Positions 26,583 through 35,781 of a stretch of DNA of 64,000 nucleotides are shown here, in pieces. Location: assembly GCA_964352675.1 (NCBI GenBank), contig CAYGSN010000005.1, positions 20,312 through 84,311 on the forward strand. The letters are read 5' to 3'. Every line of letters starts with the position of its first letter. The first letter of the stretch is position 1. The notes beneath the pieces were generated by a model. It did not search any database. It was not told the DNA's origin and worked only from the letters and a program-made list of their open reading frames with translations. A program made the translations under genes and the position numbers. The stretch comes from CAYGSN01 sp964352675. GTDB taxonomy: Bacteria; Pseudomonadota; Alphaproteobacteria; Micavibrionales; Micavibrionaceae.

Positions 26583-28112
26583 TCACGAGGCCTTCACTAC
26601 ACTTACATTGCCAGCTTTTTTACGCCTGCCAGATGACAAATCAATGGAAGCAAGCAATGCATCTACTGCAGCCTCAATGTTCCCCTTTTTAAAATCTTTT
26701 TTATTCGCGCGGGAGAAGTTCTCTACTCTAAAAGCGCTATTTTTCAGGGCTGCGAGAAATCTTCTCCCGTCATCTTCTGCGCTCTTGTTTTGTTGTTTAT
26801 TGAGTTTTTGAATAGCTTCAATCGCCGCTTCCAACCCCTCACCACGGGGGCAGTGATAAACATGATCCAAAAATGCAAAATCACATTGTGTACGTAGAAC
26901 AATTGCCGGAATCCCGCTGATAGCCGCTTCGTAGCCAGACGTTCCAGAAATCGTACAAACCGCCTGGCTATTTTTAATTAAATCCAGACCTATAACATCC
27001 AAAGGCGCAATCATAACATTCTTGATGTCCCTGATTTGCTGATAAAAATCATGCGGGCGCACACCCATAGGATATATATGCTCCTTAACAACCAAGCGCA
27101 TGTCGGCAGGCAAAGATTTTGCACATAACGCTATTGCCCATAGTTGGCACATAAAATCCTGGGAACACCCCTGCAAAGAAATTTCAGGCTCATGTTGAAG
27201 AGGATAATAAATATATTTCTGGCCAATAATGTCTTTGTAGGAATCTACAAATTTTGGATCAAGCAACCTTCTTTTATTTCTAAGAGCTCTCCACTGTCCT
27301 TTAATCGCCGATAAAACATAATTCCCAAAACGAGCCTCATCCTTTTTCAAGTGCTGTAAAACCCTACTGATAATTCTAGCGGCAGCATCTTTGCAAAAAG
27401 CAAGAAGCTCGCTACGAACACTAAAAAGCTGTTTGCGATAGGCCTGATCAAAAACCACACCATCATTATCTGCAGACTCGGAGAATGTGATATCTTTTAA
27501 TGCCTCATACTCTGCATTCAACTGATCGTTTAATAATTGTTCGGAAGATGTCCAAAAATAATAATCCTTATGTTTGGCAATCAAAAGCTCGCGTATAGGA
27601 ATTTCCATCGCACGGCCTAGCAAATAATGCAATTTGGAAGGCGAAAGAAAAGCAGACATTTCTTTTTCTTCAAGCTCAGCCTTCCAAAAATCGAGCTGAC
27701 GATTGTAAAAATTTAATGCGTCCTCATAGGTTGATTGTTCAGATTTATAAGAGCGCGCATAATACGGTGCCCCCAAAGCATATCCGCGCCCGAATTGACG
27801 ATCTGCAACAAAAATTTCCTGAAATTTACACCCCAAAAAACTTTCCCATTTAAGGCTCTCTTCAATCACCTCTTTTCTTTCTGAGTTGTTTTTAAGAAGA
27901 AAACCATCATCTTGAAAGTTATATATAGAGGCACCATCATAAAATTTATCTTCACAAGTTTGCTCCAAAAATTTAAGGCTTTCTGCGTTGCCCACATAAA
28001 ACCAAATTTTAGTTCCATAGCGATTTTTAAGCTCACGACACAAAGCCTGGTATAAATACCAGTAATTGGGGGTTAAAATTACTCCTACAGATTTAGGTGG
28101 GTCGAAAGTCAT
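26583..28112 (-). CDS. KpsS/KpsC-like capsule polysaccharide glycosyltransferase
   Basis: A 509-residue protein. The C-terminal third has MRLVVKEHIYPMGVRP and then SQAVCTISGTSGYEAAISGIPAIV, the His and the Ser-Gly-Thr-x-Gly-x-Glu-Ala arrangement of the capsule-synthesis (KpsS/LipB) family. Those enzymes act as GT-B Kdo transferases or related transferases on capsule linkers. The N-terminal 300 residues are helical with many charged residues. It lies 14 bases downstream of an ABC exporter gene, an arrangement that recalls capsule export loci. The donor could be CMP-Kdo or a CMP-nonulosonate; the sequence does not settle this. Confidence 0.75.
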   Translation of the reverse strand: MTFDPPKSVGVILTPNYWYLYQALCRELKNRYGTKIWFYVGNAESLKFLEQTCEDKFYDGASIYNFQDDGFLLKNNSERKEVIEESLKWESFLGCKFQEIFVADRQFGRGYALGAPYYARSYKSEQSTYEDALNFYNRQLDFWKAELEEKEMSAFLSPSKLHYLLGRAMEIPIRELLIAKHKDYYFWTSSEQLLNDQLNAEYEALKDITFSESADNDGVVFDQAYRKQLFSVRSELLAFCKDAAARIISRVLQHLKKDEARFGNYVLSAIKGQWRALRNKRRLLDPKFVDSYKDIIGQKYIYYPLQHEPEISLQGCSQDFMCQLWAIALCAKSLPADMRLVVKEHIYPMGVRPHDFYQQIRDIKNVMIAPLDVIGLDLIKNSQAVCTISGTSGYEAAISGIPAIVLRTQCDFAFLDHVYHCPRGEGLEAAIEAIQKLNKQQNKSAEDDGRRFLAALKNSAFRVENFSRANKKDFKKGNIEAAVDALLASIDLSSGRRKKAGNVSVVKAS

Positions 28113-28126
28113 ACTTTTTTACCTTT

Positions 28127-29836
28127 TCAAGACGTCAGAAGTTGGCCTTTTTCTATTTTGTAAGTGATATCACTGATACTTTCCACAAGACTTTGGTGGG
28201 ATATAACAATAACAGTCATAGTTTTGGAAAGGGTTTTTAACAATTCGCATATTTTCTGGGAAGTCTTTTCGTCCAAAGCTGAAGTGGGTTCATCCAAAAT
28301 GAGAACTGAAGGGTTTCTAACCAAAGCTCTGGCGATCGACAATCTTTGTCTTTGACCCCCAGATAATTGTATACCTCTTTCCCCTACTGATGTATCAAGC
28401 CCCAATTCTTTTTCCTGCACAAAATCCCAAGCTTCTACCGTTTTTAAGACCTCTTCTACCCGCCGCCTTGAGACCGAAGAATCGAAAAAGGTCACATTGT
28501 TGTATATAGTATCCTGCGAAAGCACGGTATCTTGCGGGACCAAACCTATTGAGTGCCGCCAAGAGAGAAGATTAACCGTTTTAAGATCTTCTCCATCAAT
28601 TAAAATTTTTCCTGCTGTGGGTCTGTACAAACCCATAATTAAGTCGATAAGTGTCGTTTTTCCGGATCCGGACAAACCTATGATAGAAACCACATTTTGT
28701 GCAGGAATCGTAAGGTTGATGTCTTTAAGAACAAGGCTTCGCCCATATGCAAAAGACAAATTATGCACCGTAATTTCTTTTTTAAGCGCTAAACCCTCCT
28801 GCCCTTCCGAGAGATCTTCACGCTCTTGCGTTGTCTGACGAATAAGCTCTTTTACAGACCAATAATGATCCTGCATGGAGGCAAGCTTTTGATAACGTGT
28901 TTGTATTTGTCCAATTCTCGTTAAAATACGGTAATAAAGTACAACGGAAAAAATCAAAAACGCTGCGCTCACAGGGTAAAAAGTGTTGATCGCATAAATC
29001 CCTATACACAGAAATACGACGATAACAGGCTCCTGCACCAGCACAGCAAAATCCTGAGACACGGCCAATCTGGTACTGGTCTTTTTTAAATCAGAAATAT
29101 AGGTTTGAAAAAACGGTGTTAATTTGCTCTCCAATCCCATAGCCTTCAAAGGCTTAACAATGCCTAAAGTATCGATAAGCTTATTATTCAAATTCTCTGT
29201 TTCAGAAATGAATCGTTTACCCAAAGTCCTGGAATAGCCCACCAACCCTTTCAAAAGAAAAAGCATTATTGCAGAGACAAGGAGGGCAAAGCCAAAGATA
29301 TAAGCTGAGCTAATAATAGCAAAAGAAAAATAAACGATGGTTTGCAATACCAAGGCGATTAAATTCATCATCGCCATATAAATTTGAATGATGCTCGCCG
29401 CCTGCCCTGTTAACGCATAAGAGATTCTGCCCGTAGATAAATCAGTGAAAAACCCCCACCGCGCTTTTATAAGGGAAGTCATAAGATTGGTCCGCTTGTT
29501 CTCTACAAAATTAGCGGCCGAAAACACCACTGTAAAATTTGATATAAAAATAAACACAGCCTTTAAAAGAATAACGATGCCTATAAATATCAGGGCCCAA
29601 AACAAAGAGAATTCAATTCCCCAATCCTCAAGCAACAAAGACAAATACTGGCTAACGGGATCGGAAACCTGATTGTCTCCGGAAAGGGTAAGTGAAATAA
29701 TGGGAAGCAACATCAAAATTCCAAAAGCTTCCAGCATTCCCGAAAAAAACAGCAAACCTATACAAAGGGAAAAACGGAGGGGATTATAGGAAAAGAGCTC
29801 TTTTGCCAATCCGGGCAGTGTTTTTTTATTATCCAT
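28127..29836 (-). CDS. ABC exporter, fused transmembrane and ATPase domains
   Basis: A 569-residue half-transporter. Six transmembrane helices lie within residues 20-310. The ATPase domain has Walker A GLSGSGKTTL near residue 385, the Q-loop GLVPQDT, signature LSGGQRQRLSIARAL, Walker B VLILDEPTSALD and the H-loop VISHQS. The type resembles MsbA/PglK-like lipid or lipid-linked oligosaccharide exporters. Its start overlaps the end of the legF/neuA gene by eight bases, tying it to nonulosonate metabolism. It may flip a lipid-linked glycan, an alternative to the Wzx protein at 3195. Confidence 0.88.
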   Translation of the reverse strand: MDNKKTLPGLAKELFSYNPLRFSLCIGLLFFSGMLEAFGILMLLPIISLTLSGDNQVSDPVSQYLSLLLEDWGIEFSLFWALIFIGIVILLKAVFIFISNFTVVFSAANFVENKRTNLMTSLIKARWGFFTDLSTGRISYALTGQAASIIQIYMAMMNLIALVLQTIVYFSFAIISSAYIFGFALLVSAIMLFLLKGLVGYSRTLGKRFISETENLNNKLIDTLGIVKPLKAMGLESKLTPFFQTYISDLKKTSTRLAVSQDFAVLVQEPVIVVFLCIGIYAINTFYPVSAAFLIFSVVLYYRILTRIGQIQTRYQKLASMQDHYWSVKELIRQTTQEREDLSEGQEGLALKKEITVHNLSFAYGRSLVLKDINLTIPAQNVVSIIGLSGSGKTTLIDLIMGLYRPTAGKILIDGEDLKTVNLLSWRHSIGLVPQDTVLSQDTIYNNVTFFDSSVSRRRVEEVLKTVEAWDFVQEKELGLDTSVGERGIQLSGGQRQRLSIARALVRNPSVLILDEPTSALDEKTSQKICELLKTLSKTMTVIVISHQSLVESISDITYKIEKGQLLTS

Positions 29837-30461
29837 TGTTTTTCTGTAATTCGTGCTTCATCAAATACTCTGCATATCTCATATCTTCTTGAGTATCAAT
29901 GTCAATCGAGCGCTCCAGAGGCATTTCATAAAGGCAGGTTGTTGGCAGAACAAATGAATTTTGGGTTTGAAAATGGACATAAGGAAAAATGTATATAGCA
30001 CCGTTAAGCTTCATACCACTCTGATTGACCTCTAAAGGCGCATCATTCTCCAGACGAACAACAGAAACACAGGTCTCTGCTCCCCTGTCTTCCATATAAT
30101 TATAGGCATCGATAATATCTTGCCCACGCCGCAAAGGAGATGTGGGCTGAAGTAAAACAACATAATCATAAACTTGCGTCAGGTTTTCCAGGATGTTTTT
30201 TACAACGGATTGTGAGGTTGTATCATCCTGGGCATATTCTTCTGATCGCATAAAGGGTATTTGAGCTCCAAACTGCTCTGATACTTTTGCAATTTCATAA
30301 TCATCAGTTGAAACAACAATATCTTGAAAAATATTTGAAGTTCGGGCAGCCTCAATCGTCCATGCGATCAAGGGCTTACCGCATAACGGCATTATATTTT
30401 TGCGCGGCAATCTTTTGGATCCGCCTCGGGCAGGAATAATAGCAAGACCTTTTTTGAACAT
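29829..30461 (-). CDS. legF: CMP-nonulosonate cytidylyltransferase (LegF/NeuA-like)
   Basis: A 210-residue cytidylyltransferase with LAIIPARGGSKRLPRKNI as its CTP-binding motif, VVSTDDYEIA, LLQPTSPLRR and the terminal SIDIDTQEDM. It activates a nonulosonic acid as its CMP derivative. Because a PseF already exists at 15988 and the legionaminic genes lie at 34618-40788, CMP-legionaminic acid is the probable product, but NeuA-type activity cannot be excluded. ATG 30461 is used; an earlier in-frame start would add a leader not seen in the family. It is the first gene of the operon that continues into the ABC exporter. Confidence 0.85.
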   Translation of the reverse strand: MFKKGLAIIPARGGSKRLPRKNIMPLCGKPLIAWTIEAARTSNIFQDIVVSTDDYEIAKVSEQFGAQIPFMRSEEYAQDDTTSQSVVKNILENLTQVYDYVVLLQPTSPLRRGQDIIDAYNYMEDRGAETCVSVVRLENDAPLEVNQSGMKLNGAIYIFPYVHFQTQNSFVLPTTCLYEMPLERSIDIDTQEDMRYAEYLMKHELQKNNG

Positions 30462-30517
30462 ATCTTTATCTTTGAATTCAATATTAAGACATACTAACAA
30501 TCACAATTGAGAAAATA

Positions 30518-31528
30518 ATGAAATTATTTATTTTGAGCCAACCCCCCTTTTACGAGCCTCTGATTGAGGCGATTAAAGAAATTTCAAATACTAAAATTGT
30601 TGGAATCTGTTCTCAAAACGATAAAGTTGGCCTTTTAAAAACAGCCAAAACAGGGATTTCTCAGCTTTTATACGATTTAAACTTACGCTACCCGAAATAC
30701 CATATCTTTCATCATCGAAACCACTGTCCTATACCCAATCTAAACTTTTATGCCTTAGAAGATTACAAAGCTCCTGAGTTTAGATCAATATTACAGGCTT
30801 TGCGTCCTGACCTTTTGATATGTTTTGGGTTCCCCAAAAAAGTTTCTCAAGAAATACTCAATATTCCCACACATGGTGCTATTAATATTCATCCAGGAAA
30901 ACTTCCTGAAAGAGGCGGAGGAACCCCCCTAAGGTGGAGCATCTACTATGGCGATAAAACCACCGCCCTGACAGCGCATGATATGATATCTGAATTCGAC
31001 GCCGGGAAGATTATTTTAGAAAAAAACATAATTATAGAAGAAAACGATACTTACCAAGCCTTGGAAAATAAAATTTTATCCATGCTTCCTGAATTTATAT
31101 CAGATTTATTTACAATTATTCAAAATGAAGCCCGGACTTATAATCAACGCAGCGCCTTAAAACCCAATATCATCAAGCCTTTTCATGGCGCAAAACAGTT
31201 CATCAACTGGGAAAATCAAAATACAAAGGACATATGCAACATCTCTAAAGCAATGCATCCGCGCTCAGGGGCTCTAACATTTTGGAAGACAAAACAAGTA
31301 TGCTTCTCAGACACCAAACAATGTGTAGGCTCTAAAATTCAGTCAAACTCTCTACCCGGCACTATCTTAGACATTACGAACAAGGGCTCACTAATCGTAA
31401 AAACATTAGATGGAGCGCTATGCATAGAAAGTTTTTTGCATGGTCACCGCAGAAGGTCCACAGAGTCCATGAACAAGATCCTTAAATTTAAATTGGGAGA
31501 AAGGTTTGTTTCTGCGCAAGAAGGATAA
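30518..31528 (+). CDS. Formyltransferase-like protein (Fmt family), probable sugar N-formyltransferase
   Basis: A 336-residue protein. GAINIHPGKLPERGGGTPLRW near residue 127 holds the catalytic Asn-x-His and the substrate loop, and MISEFDAGKII holds the catalytic Asp. Residues 205-336 form a C-terminal domain resembling the Fmt C-terminal barrel. Housekeeping methionyl-tRNA formyltransferases have a different opening, and this gene sits between legF and an acyltransferase gene, so an amino sugar is the likelier substrate. It is monocistronic on the plus strand, diverging from legF, with an eight-base gap to the convergent FemAB-like gene. Confidence 0.8.
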   Translation: MKLFILSQPPFYEPLIEAIKEISNTKIVGICSQNDKVGLLKTAKTGISQLLYDLNLRYPKYHIFHHRNHCPIPNLNFYALEDYKAPEFRSILQALRPDLLICFGFPKKVSQEILNIPTHGAINIHPGKLPERGGGTPLRWSIYYGDKTTALTAHDMISEFDAGKIILEKNIIIEENDTYQALENKILSMLPEFISDLFTIIQNEARTYNQRSALKPNIIKPFHGAKQFINWENQNTKDICNISKAMHPRSGALTFWKTKQVCFSDTKQCVGSKIQSNSLPGTILDITNKGSLIVKTLDGALCIESFLHGHRRRSTESMNKILKFKLGERFVSAQEG

Positions 31529-31536
31529 AACGCCCT

Positions 31537-32523
31537 CTAAACAACTTTTTCTTCTTTAAAACAGCCTCTTATCAAGGCTATTTTTGATTGAACTTTAAAA
31601 AAGAACCCCTTCACTTTTGAGCTTTGAAAAGAACAAATATAATAAAATATATCAATATGTTCTGCGTTTTTACTCAAGCGTTTTTTAAAGTTGTGGACTG
31701 GCCCGTCAATGGTCGATTCCGCAAGCTCTATGGATTCCAGCCCGCTCTGGCGGAAGAACTCCATAGCTTTCCACATCAACAGGTTGTTTGCACCTAACTT
31801 TTGCCCTTGGTCGGTGCTCGCATTCACCAAATAACTGGCAGCCTTCAAGCTTTTTAAAAAAAGCATCCCGGCTATAATTTGATTGTTATGAAATGCCGTC
31901 AGAAGAGTAAGCTCAGAACCAAAAACCTTAAGAAGAGCTTCAAAATAACCCTCGGGTTTAGGCGGCAGACCTTTTTCTTGATAGCGGCCCTTATAAATTT
32001 CATAGAATTGGGTCATGTGCGTAGGATCCACCGAAATCTCAATATTTGATTTTTGAGCTTTTTTTACAATATTTCTTGTTTTTTTCGGTAAACTATCGAG
32101 TAATGGGCCCGTACTTGGCTCAAGCGGCAAAATCATATTATTCTTGTGGATGGTATTTGGGAAATGCTCAGAATAATCACGAGGCCCGCTTGTTATTACG
32201 CCCTGGAAAAGCCCCTTTTCAGCGGCATAGTTATAAATTTCGCTGCGAAGGAGTACCGCAGCCTGAGGCGTTTTTGCATGAAATCCAAAATAGGTAGAGT
32301 AAAGAATAAAACGATTATGATACCCAAAAAAAACACCCTCTACCTGACCGTCTTTATCCAGAACCGCAATTTGAACAACTGTTCTTTGGTAAAAATCTTC
32401 CAGGACCGTCTTCCAATTATATAAATTATGCGCGTAACAATTTTCTGCGGCAATGTAGTGATCCCAAAGGACAGGATCAGGAGCATATGTAACGCTATAT
32501 TCTTGAGGATCATACTCAGTCAT
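31537..32523 (-). CDS. FemAB/GNAT-like acyltransferase
   Basis: A 328-residue protein of the FemAB-related GNAT fold. Residues 150-300 match the acetyltransferase-6 type: KKTRNIVKKAQKSNIEI, YEIYKGRYQEKGLPP and, in the second half, GANNLLMWKAMEFFRQSG, which is the cofactor-side helix. Relatives transfer amino acids or acyl groups to peptidoglycan or to exopolysaccharide sugars. Start ATG 32523 overlaps the PIG-L deacetylase stop as ATGA. Coupling to a deacetylase suggests that an N-acetyl group is removed and another acyl group is put in its place. Confidence 0.75.
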   Translation of the reverse strand: MTEYDPQEYSVTYAPDPVLWDHYIAAENCYAHNLYNWKTVLEDFYQRTVVQIAVLDKDGQVEGVFFGYHNRFILYSTYFGFHAKTPQAAVLLRSEIYNYAAEKGLFQGVITSGPRDYSEHFPNTIHKNNMILPLEPSTGPLLDSLPKKTRNIVKKAQKSNIEISVDPTHMTQFYEIYKGRYQEKGLPPKPEGYFEALLKVFGSELTLLTAFHNNQIIAGMLFLKSLKAASYLVNASTDQGQKLGANNLLMWKAMEFFRQSGLESIELAESTIDGPVHNFKKRLSKNAEHIDIFYYICSFQSSKVKGFFFKVQSKIALIRGCFKEEKVV

Positions 32524-33335
32524 GAGCGTACAGAGTTACGATATGAAAAACAAAGATTGAGATAAGTTTTCAGAGAACTTCGGAAAAACACTTCTGCATA
32601 ATCACTTTTATCAGGATGCATCAAAAACCGGGTATTCCAAGCATTTAAGCCCGACACATAATGGGCCCAGTCACGTGGCTTAAACCGTGACTGATACAGA
32701 TTCAAAATTCGGATTTTCTCCTGCATCACACCCCCAATATTCAACACCGCATTAAGCGGCAGAGATGTATAAACCTGATAACACCAAACCTCTATAGCAT
32801 TAAGCGGCTCAATATCCTGACAAATTTTAAGCAATGCGTAAGATGCATCGCGGTGATCGGGATGATCGTCCAAAACAAACGGCAGAAAAAGAATATCCGG
32901 CTGAAAAATCTCAAAAACCTGTTGAAGCGGCAACAAATCCTGCTTTTTCAAAGAAATCGAGCGCATAGGAAAGTCGAGAAACTCCGTTGAAAACCCAACA
33001 TCTTCCGCCACCTGCTGAATTTCCTGCTTCTCAATATCACTGCCGTCGGTGGTCAAATACACCACTTTGACTTCGCAGCCTTTGCGGATCATCTCTAGCA
33101 AGGCACCACCACAGCCAATAATCTCATCATCAGGATGTGGCGCAACAACAAGTACTTTTTTCTGGCTGGGCGCATCAACAACGGCAGGATTGAGATACCG
33201 CGCAGCCCGCATAGTATCCAGCAAAGCAGAAGCGGCATCCAAATCTCCCACATCTTTCCAATCAATGGAAAAATTCTGTGTTTGTCCAATCTTTCGGAGA
33301 GCAGGAATGATTATGGCTTTTAATATTTGTTTCAT
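32520..33335 (-). CDS. PIG-L/LmbE-family N-deacetylase
   Basis: A 271-residue metal-dependent deacetylase. VVAPHPDDEIIGCGG near residue 65 is the zinc-binding A-H-P-D-D-E-type motif, and LPFVLDDHPDHRDAS near residue 152 supplies the second H-x-x-H-type metal ligand and catalytic residues. The family deacetylates GlcNAc-containing substrates such as GlcNAc-PI, mycothiol precursors and antibiotic intermediates. The N-terminal 60 residues are outside the core. It is first in a two-gene operon with the FemAB-like acyltransferase. The substrate is probably an N-acetyl amino sugar of the locus. Confidence 0.87.
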   Translation of the reverse strand: MKQILKAIIIPALRKIGQTQNFSIDWKDVGDLDAASALLDTMRAARYLNPAVVDAPSQKKVLVVAPHPDDEIIGCGGALLEMIRKGCEVKVVYLTTDGSDIEKQEIQQVAEDVGFSTEFLDFPMRSISLKKQDLLPLQQVFEIFQPDILFLPFVLDDHPDHRDASYALLKICQDIEPLNAIEVWCYQVYTSLPLNAVLNIGGVMQEKIRILNLYQSRFKPRDWAHYVSGLNAWNTRFLMHPDKSDYAEVFFRSSLKTYLNLCFSYRNSVRS

Positions 33336-33393
33336 TCAGTAAAACTATAGAAAATTATTGAAGATGTGCCAAGTAATCTATAGCTTTCCCTCT

Positions 33394-34665
33394 ATGAAAA
33401 TTCTCTATATTTGCCGACTTTTCAGTGGGTTTGAAAACAGCATAAAAACAGGGGCGTGGCAACCGCAAGGCTCCCCCCCTGTGGCAAGAATGATTGAATC
33501 TTTAGATAAAAGCACAGACCATCAACTCTGTGTCGTCATGGCCTTTAAAGACTATTACTCTGACCTTGATCTGAAAAAAGACCAGATCAAGACACTAAAG
33601 GGCCTGAACGCACCGATTCATGTCCTGGCGGGACAAAAAACAATCCCGGCTTGGTTAGGAAAATTACGAGATAAACTCATGGAAATGAGACAGGCTTGGA
33701 GAATCTGGAAAATTTACAAAGAATTTCAACCAGATGTCGTCTATGGCGATAGAGCCAACATCCTGTCTCTTGCCCTGCTCAGCCGCTTTACCAAAACCCC
33801 GGTTGTCTGGCGCGTCATGGGCGTTATTCAAATTATGCACCATCACAAAAAATCGCGCTCATTGCGCTCCAGAATTTATAAGTTTTTGTGCAAAAGCCCT
33901 ATGAGCGCCGCGATATGGAACATGGACGGCAGCGGCGGACAAAGCTGGCTAGAGACTATGACGAATAAAAAAACAAAGAAAATAATGGTATTCGAAGGCT
34001 ATGACCGTTCTCTTGCTCAGGAAAGTTTGCCCTCGCCCCTGCCCGCCACAATCCAGAATAAAACAAAAATCTTGTTTGCCGGACGAATTGAGCACCTTAA
34101 AGGCTTACAAGAATTTATTGATGCCATGCATATCCTTAAAGAGAATGGGCAAAGTGATATTATTGCAATTGTTGCAGGCTATGGAAGCCAGGAAGAATGG
34201 ATGCAAAAGGAAGTTCAAAAACAGGGGTTAGACGATTATTTCATATTTCTAGGGCGGCTCACGCCCGGGCAAATGAAGGCTGCCCGCGCAGCAAGTGATG
34301 TTTTTGTTTCTTGCACAACCCACGGCAATTTGCCCAATACGACGATAGAAGCCTTATGTGATGGACTTTGCAGCCTCATCCCACAAGCCAATCCGGAAAC
34401 ACTTGTTGATACCGATACAGATATCTTTATCCCTGCGGATATTGTTCCACGCTATGGGAAACAAAATGATGTTGTGGCCTTGGCGGCGAAAATAAGCGAA
34501 TTTCATCAAAACCCGGCTATGCGCAAAAAAACCGCGCAAAATATCAAAAAGTTTGCAGATGAAACTTTTGTAAGTTGGGATGAGCGGATCAAATCAGAAA
34601 TTCAAATACTTGAAGATTTATATGCCGAGACTGTCAGCCAAAAAAGCACTGCTCGGCAAGTTTAA
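33394..34665 (+). CDS. GT4-family glycosyltransferase
   Basis: A 423-residue GT-B enzyme starting MKILYICRLFSGFE, typical for family 4. KTKILFAGRIEHLKGLQEF is the donor-domain opening, and the usual E-x7-E region appears as TTHGNLPNTTIEALCDGL with the first Glu replaced by Gly or His. This is a variant seen in some family members, so activity is likely but the motif is incomplete. ATG 33394 is chosen over upstream in-frame starts at 33358 and 33364. The last 48 bases overlap the convergent aminotransferase gene. Confidence 0.82.
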   Translation: MKILYICRLFSGFENSIKTGAWQPQGSPPVARMIESLDKSTDHQLCVVMAFKDYYSDLDLKKDQIKTLKGLNAPIHVLAGQKTIPAWLGKLRDKLMEMRQAWRIWKIYKEFQPDVVYGDRANILSLALLSRFTKTPVVWRVMGVIQIMHHHKKSRSLRSRIYKFLCKSPMSAAIWNMDGSGGQSWLETMTNKKTKKIMVFEGYDRSLAQESLPSPLPATIQNKTKILFAGRIEHLKGLQEFIDAMHILKENGQSDIIAIVAGYGSQEEWMQKEVQKQGLDDYFIFLGRLTPGQMKAARAASDVFVSCTTHGNLPNTTIEALCDGLCSLIPQANPETLVDTDTDIFIPADIVPRYGKQNDVVALAAKISEFHQNPAMRKKTAQNIKKFADETFVSWDERIKSEIQILEDLYAETVSQKSTARQV

Positions 34666-35781
34666 ACTTCGCGCCGACACGTCTTCGGACACCGACATAT
34701 CTGGCATATGGGGATATTCGGAAAACATCTTCAACTGATGCATTAACTTCCACACACCCCGAACAAAAATTTGATTGCCCGCCAACATGTCAATCGCCTC
34801 ATTCCGTATGACCTCTGACTCCAGGATAGCCGTATTTAGCCAATAATTAGCCCTCGTTTTAACCGGCTCATTCACAAACATTACATCTTCATATTGATCA
34901 AAAAAATCTTTGTAAAAAGAAGCCAGCCGGCGTTTTTTTACCAACCGGCTCGGGAGTTGTTCCAACTGAGCGCAACCCAAAGCGGCATTGATATTTGGCA
35001 TCCGGTAATTAAAACCCAACTCATCATGGATATATGTATAAGGATCCGGGATCTTTGCAGTGGTGGAAATATGCTTTGCACGACGAGACAATTCTGAATC
35101 TCGGCACAATACTGCGCCGCCACCACCGGTTGTCAAAATCTTGTTTCCGTTAAAGCTCAGAGCCGATAACACCCCAAATCCGCCAACATGCTGACCGTCG
35201 TAAAACGAACCCATACCCTCAGCAGCGTCCTCGATCAAAATCAGGTTAAAATCATTGGCCAAAGCCACAAGTTTATCCATTTGCGCAGGATGACCAAAAA
35301 TATGCGTTACAATAAGCACTCGAATCAGCTTACCCGTCACCGCATGACGCACCCCCTTTTTCTCTAACTGAAAAACATTATTTTCGAGATAGGTACGCAA
35401 CTTATCCGCATCCACGCCAAAGCTGTTTTGTTCACAATCAACAAAATGAGGGACTGCTCCACAATAACGCACGGCGTTGGCTGTCGCCACAAAGGTCAGA
35501 CTTGGCATCAGAACTTCCTCGCCGGACTGCACGCCCGCCAAATAAAGGCACAAATGCAGTGCCGCCGTCCCATTCACTGTTAATACAGCATGACAGTCTG
35601 TATAGGATTTTAAATCATCTTCAAACTGGTCAACATATGCACCAACAGAAGAAACCCAGCCCGTATTTAAACAATCCAGCACATACTCTTTTTCTGCCCC
35701 AGAGAACTCAGGCTCATGAAGCTGGATCGGTTTGGACAAACCGGAAAAAATGCGAATTAATTCTCCGAATGCTCTAGACAT
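34618..35781 (-). CDS. legC: LegC-type nucleotide-sugar aminotransferase
   Basis: A 387-residue DegT/DnrJ/EryC1 aminotransferase. IQLHEPEFSGAEKEYVLDCL, TGWVSSVG, TVNGTAALHLCL, LIEDAAEGMGSFYDG and the PLP-lysine segment SFNGNKILTTGGGG match the LegC family, which aminates C4 of the 4-keto-6-deoxy sugar made by LegB. It starts eight bases inside the end of legB. The pair is the first half of the legionaminic (or bacillosamine-type) branch, separate in sequence from pseC, with which it shares only the general fold. Confidence 0.88.
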   Translation of the reverse strand: MSRAFGELIRIFSGLSKPIQLHEPEFSGAEKEYVLDCLNTGWVSSVGAYVDQFEDDLKSYTDCHAVLTVNGTAALHLCLYLAGVQSGEEVLMPSLTFVATANAVRYCGAVPHFVDCEQNSFGVDADKLRTYLENNVFQLEKKGVRHAVTGKLIRVLIVTHIFGHPAQMDKLVALANDFNLILIEDAAEGMGSFYDGQHVGGFGVLSALSFNGNKILTTGGGGAVLCRDSELSRRAKHISTTAKIPDPYTYIHDELGFNYRMPNINAALGCAQLEQLPSRLVKKRRLASFYKDFFDQYEDVMFVNEPVKTRANYWLNTAILESEVIRNEAIDMLAGNQIFVRGVWKLMHQLKMFSEYPHMPDMSVSEDVSARSLNLPSSAFLADSLGI

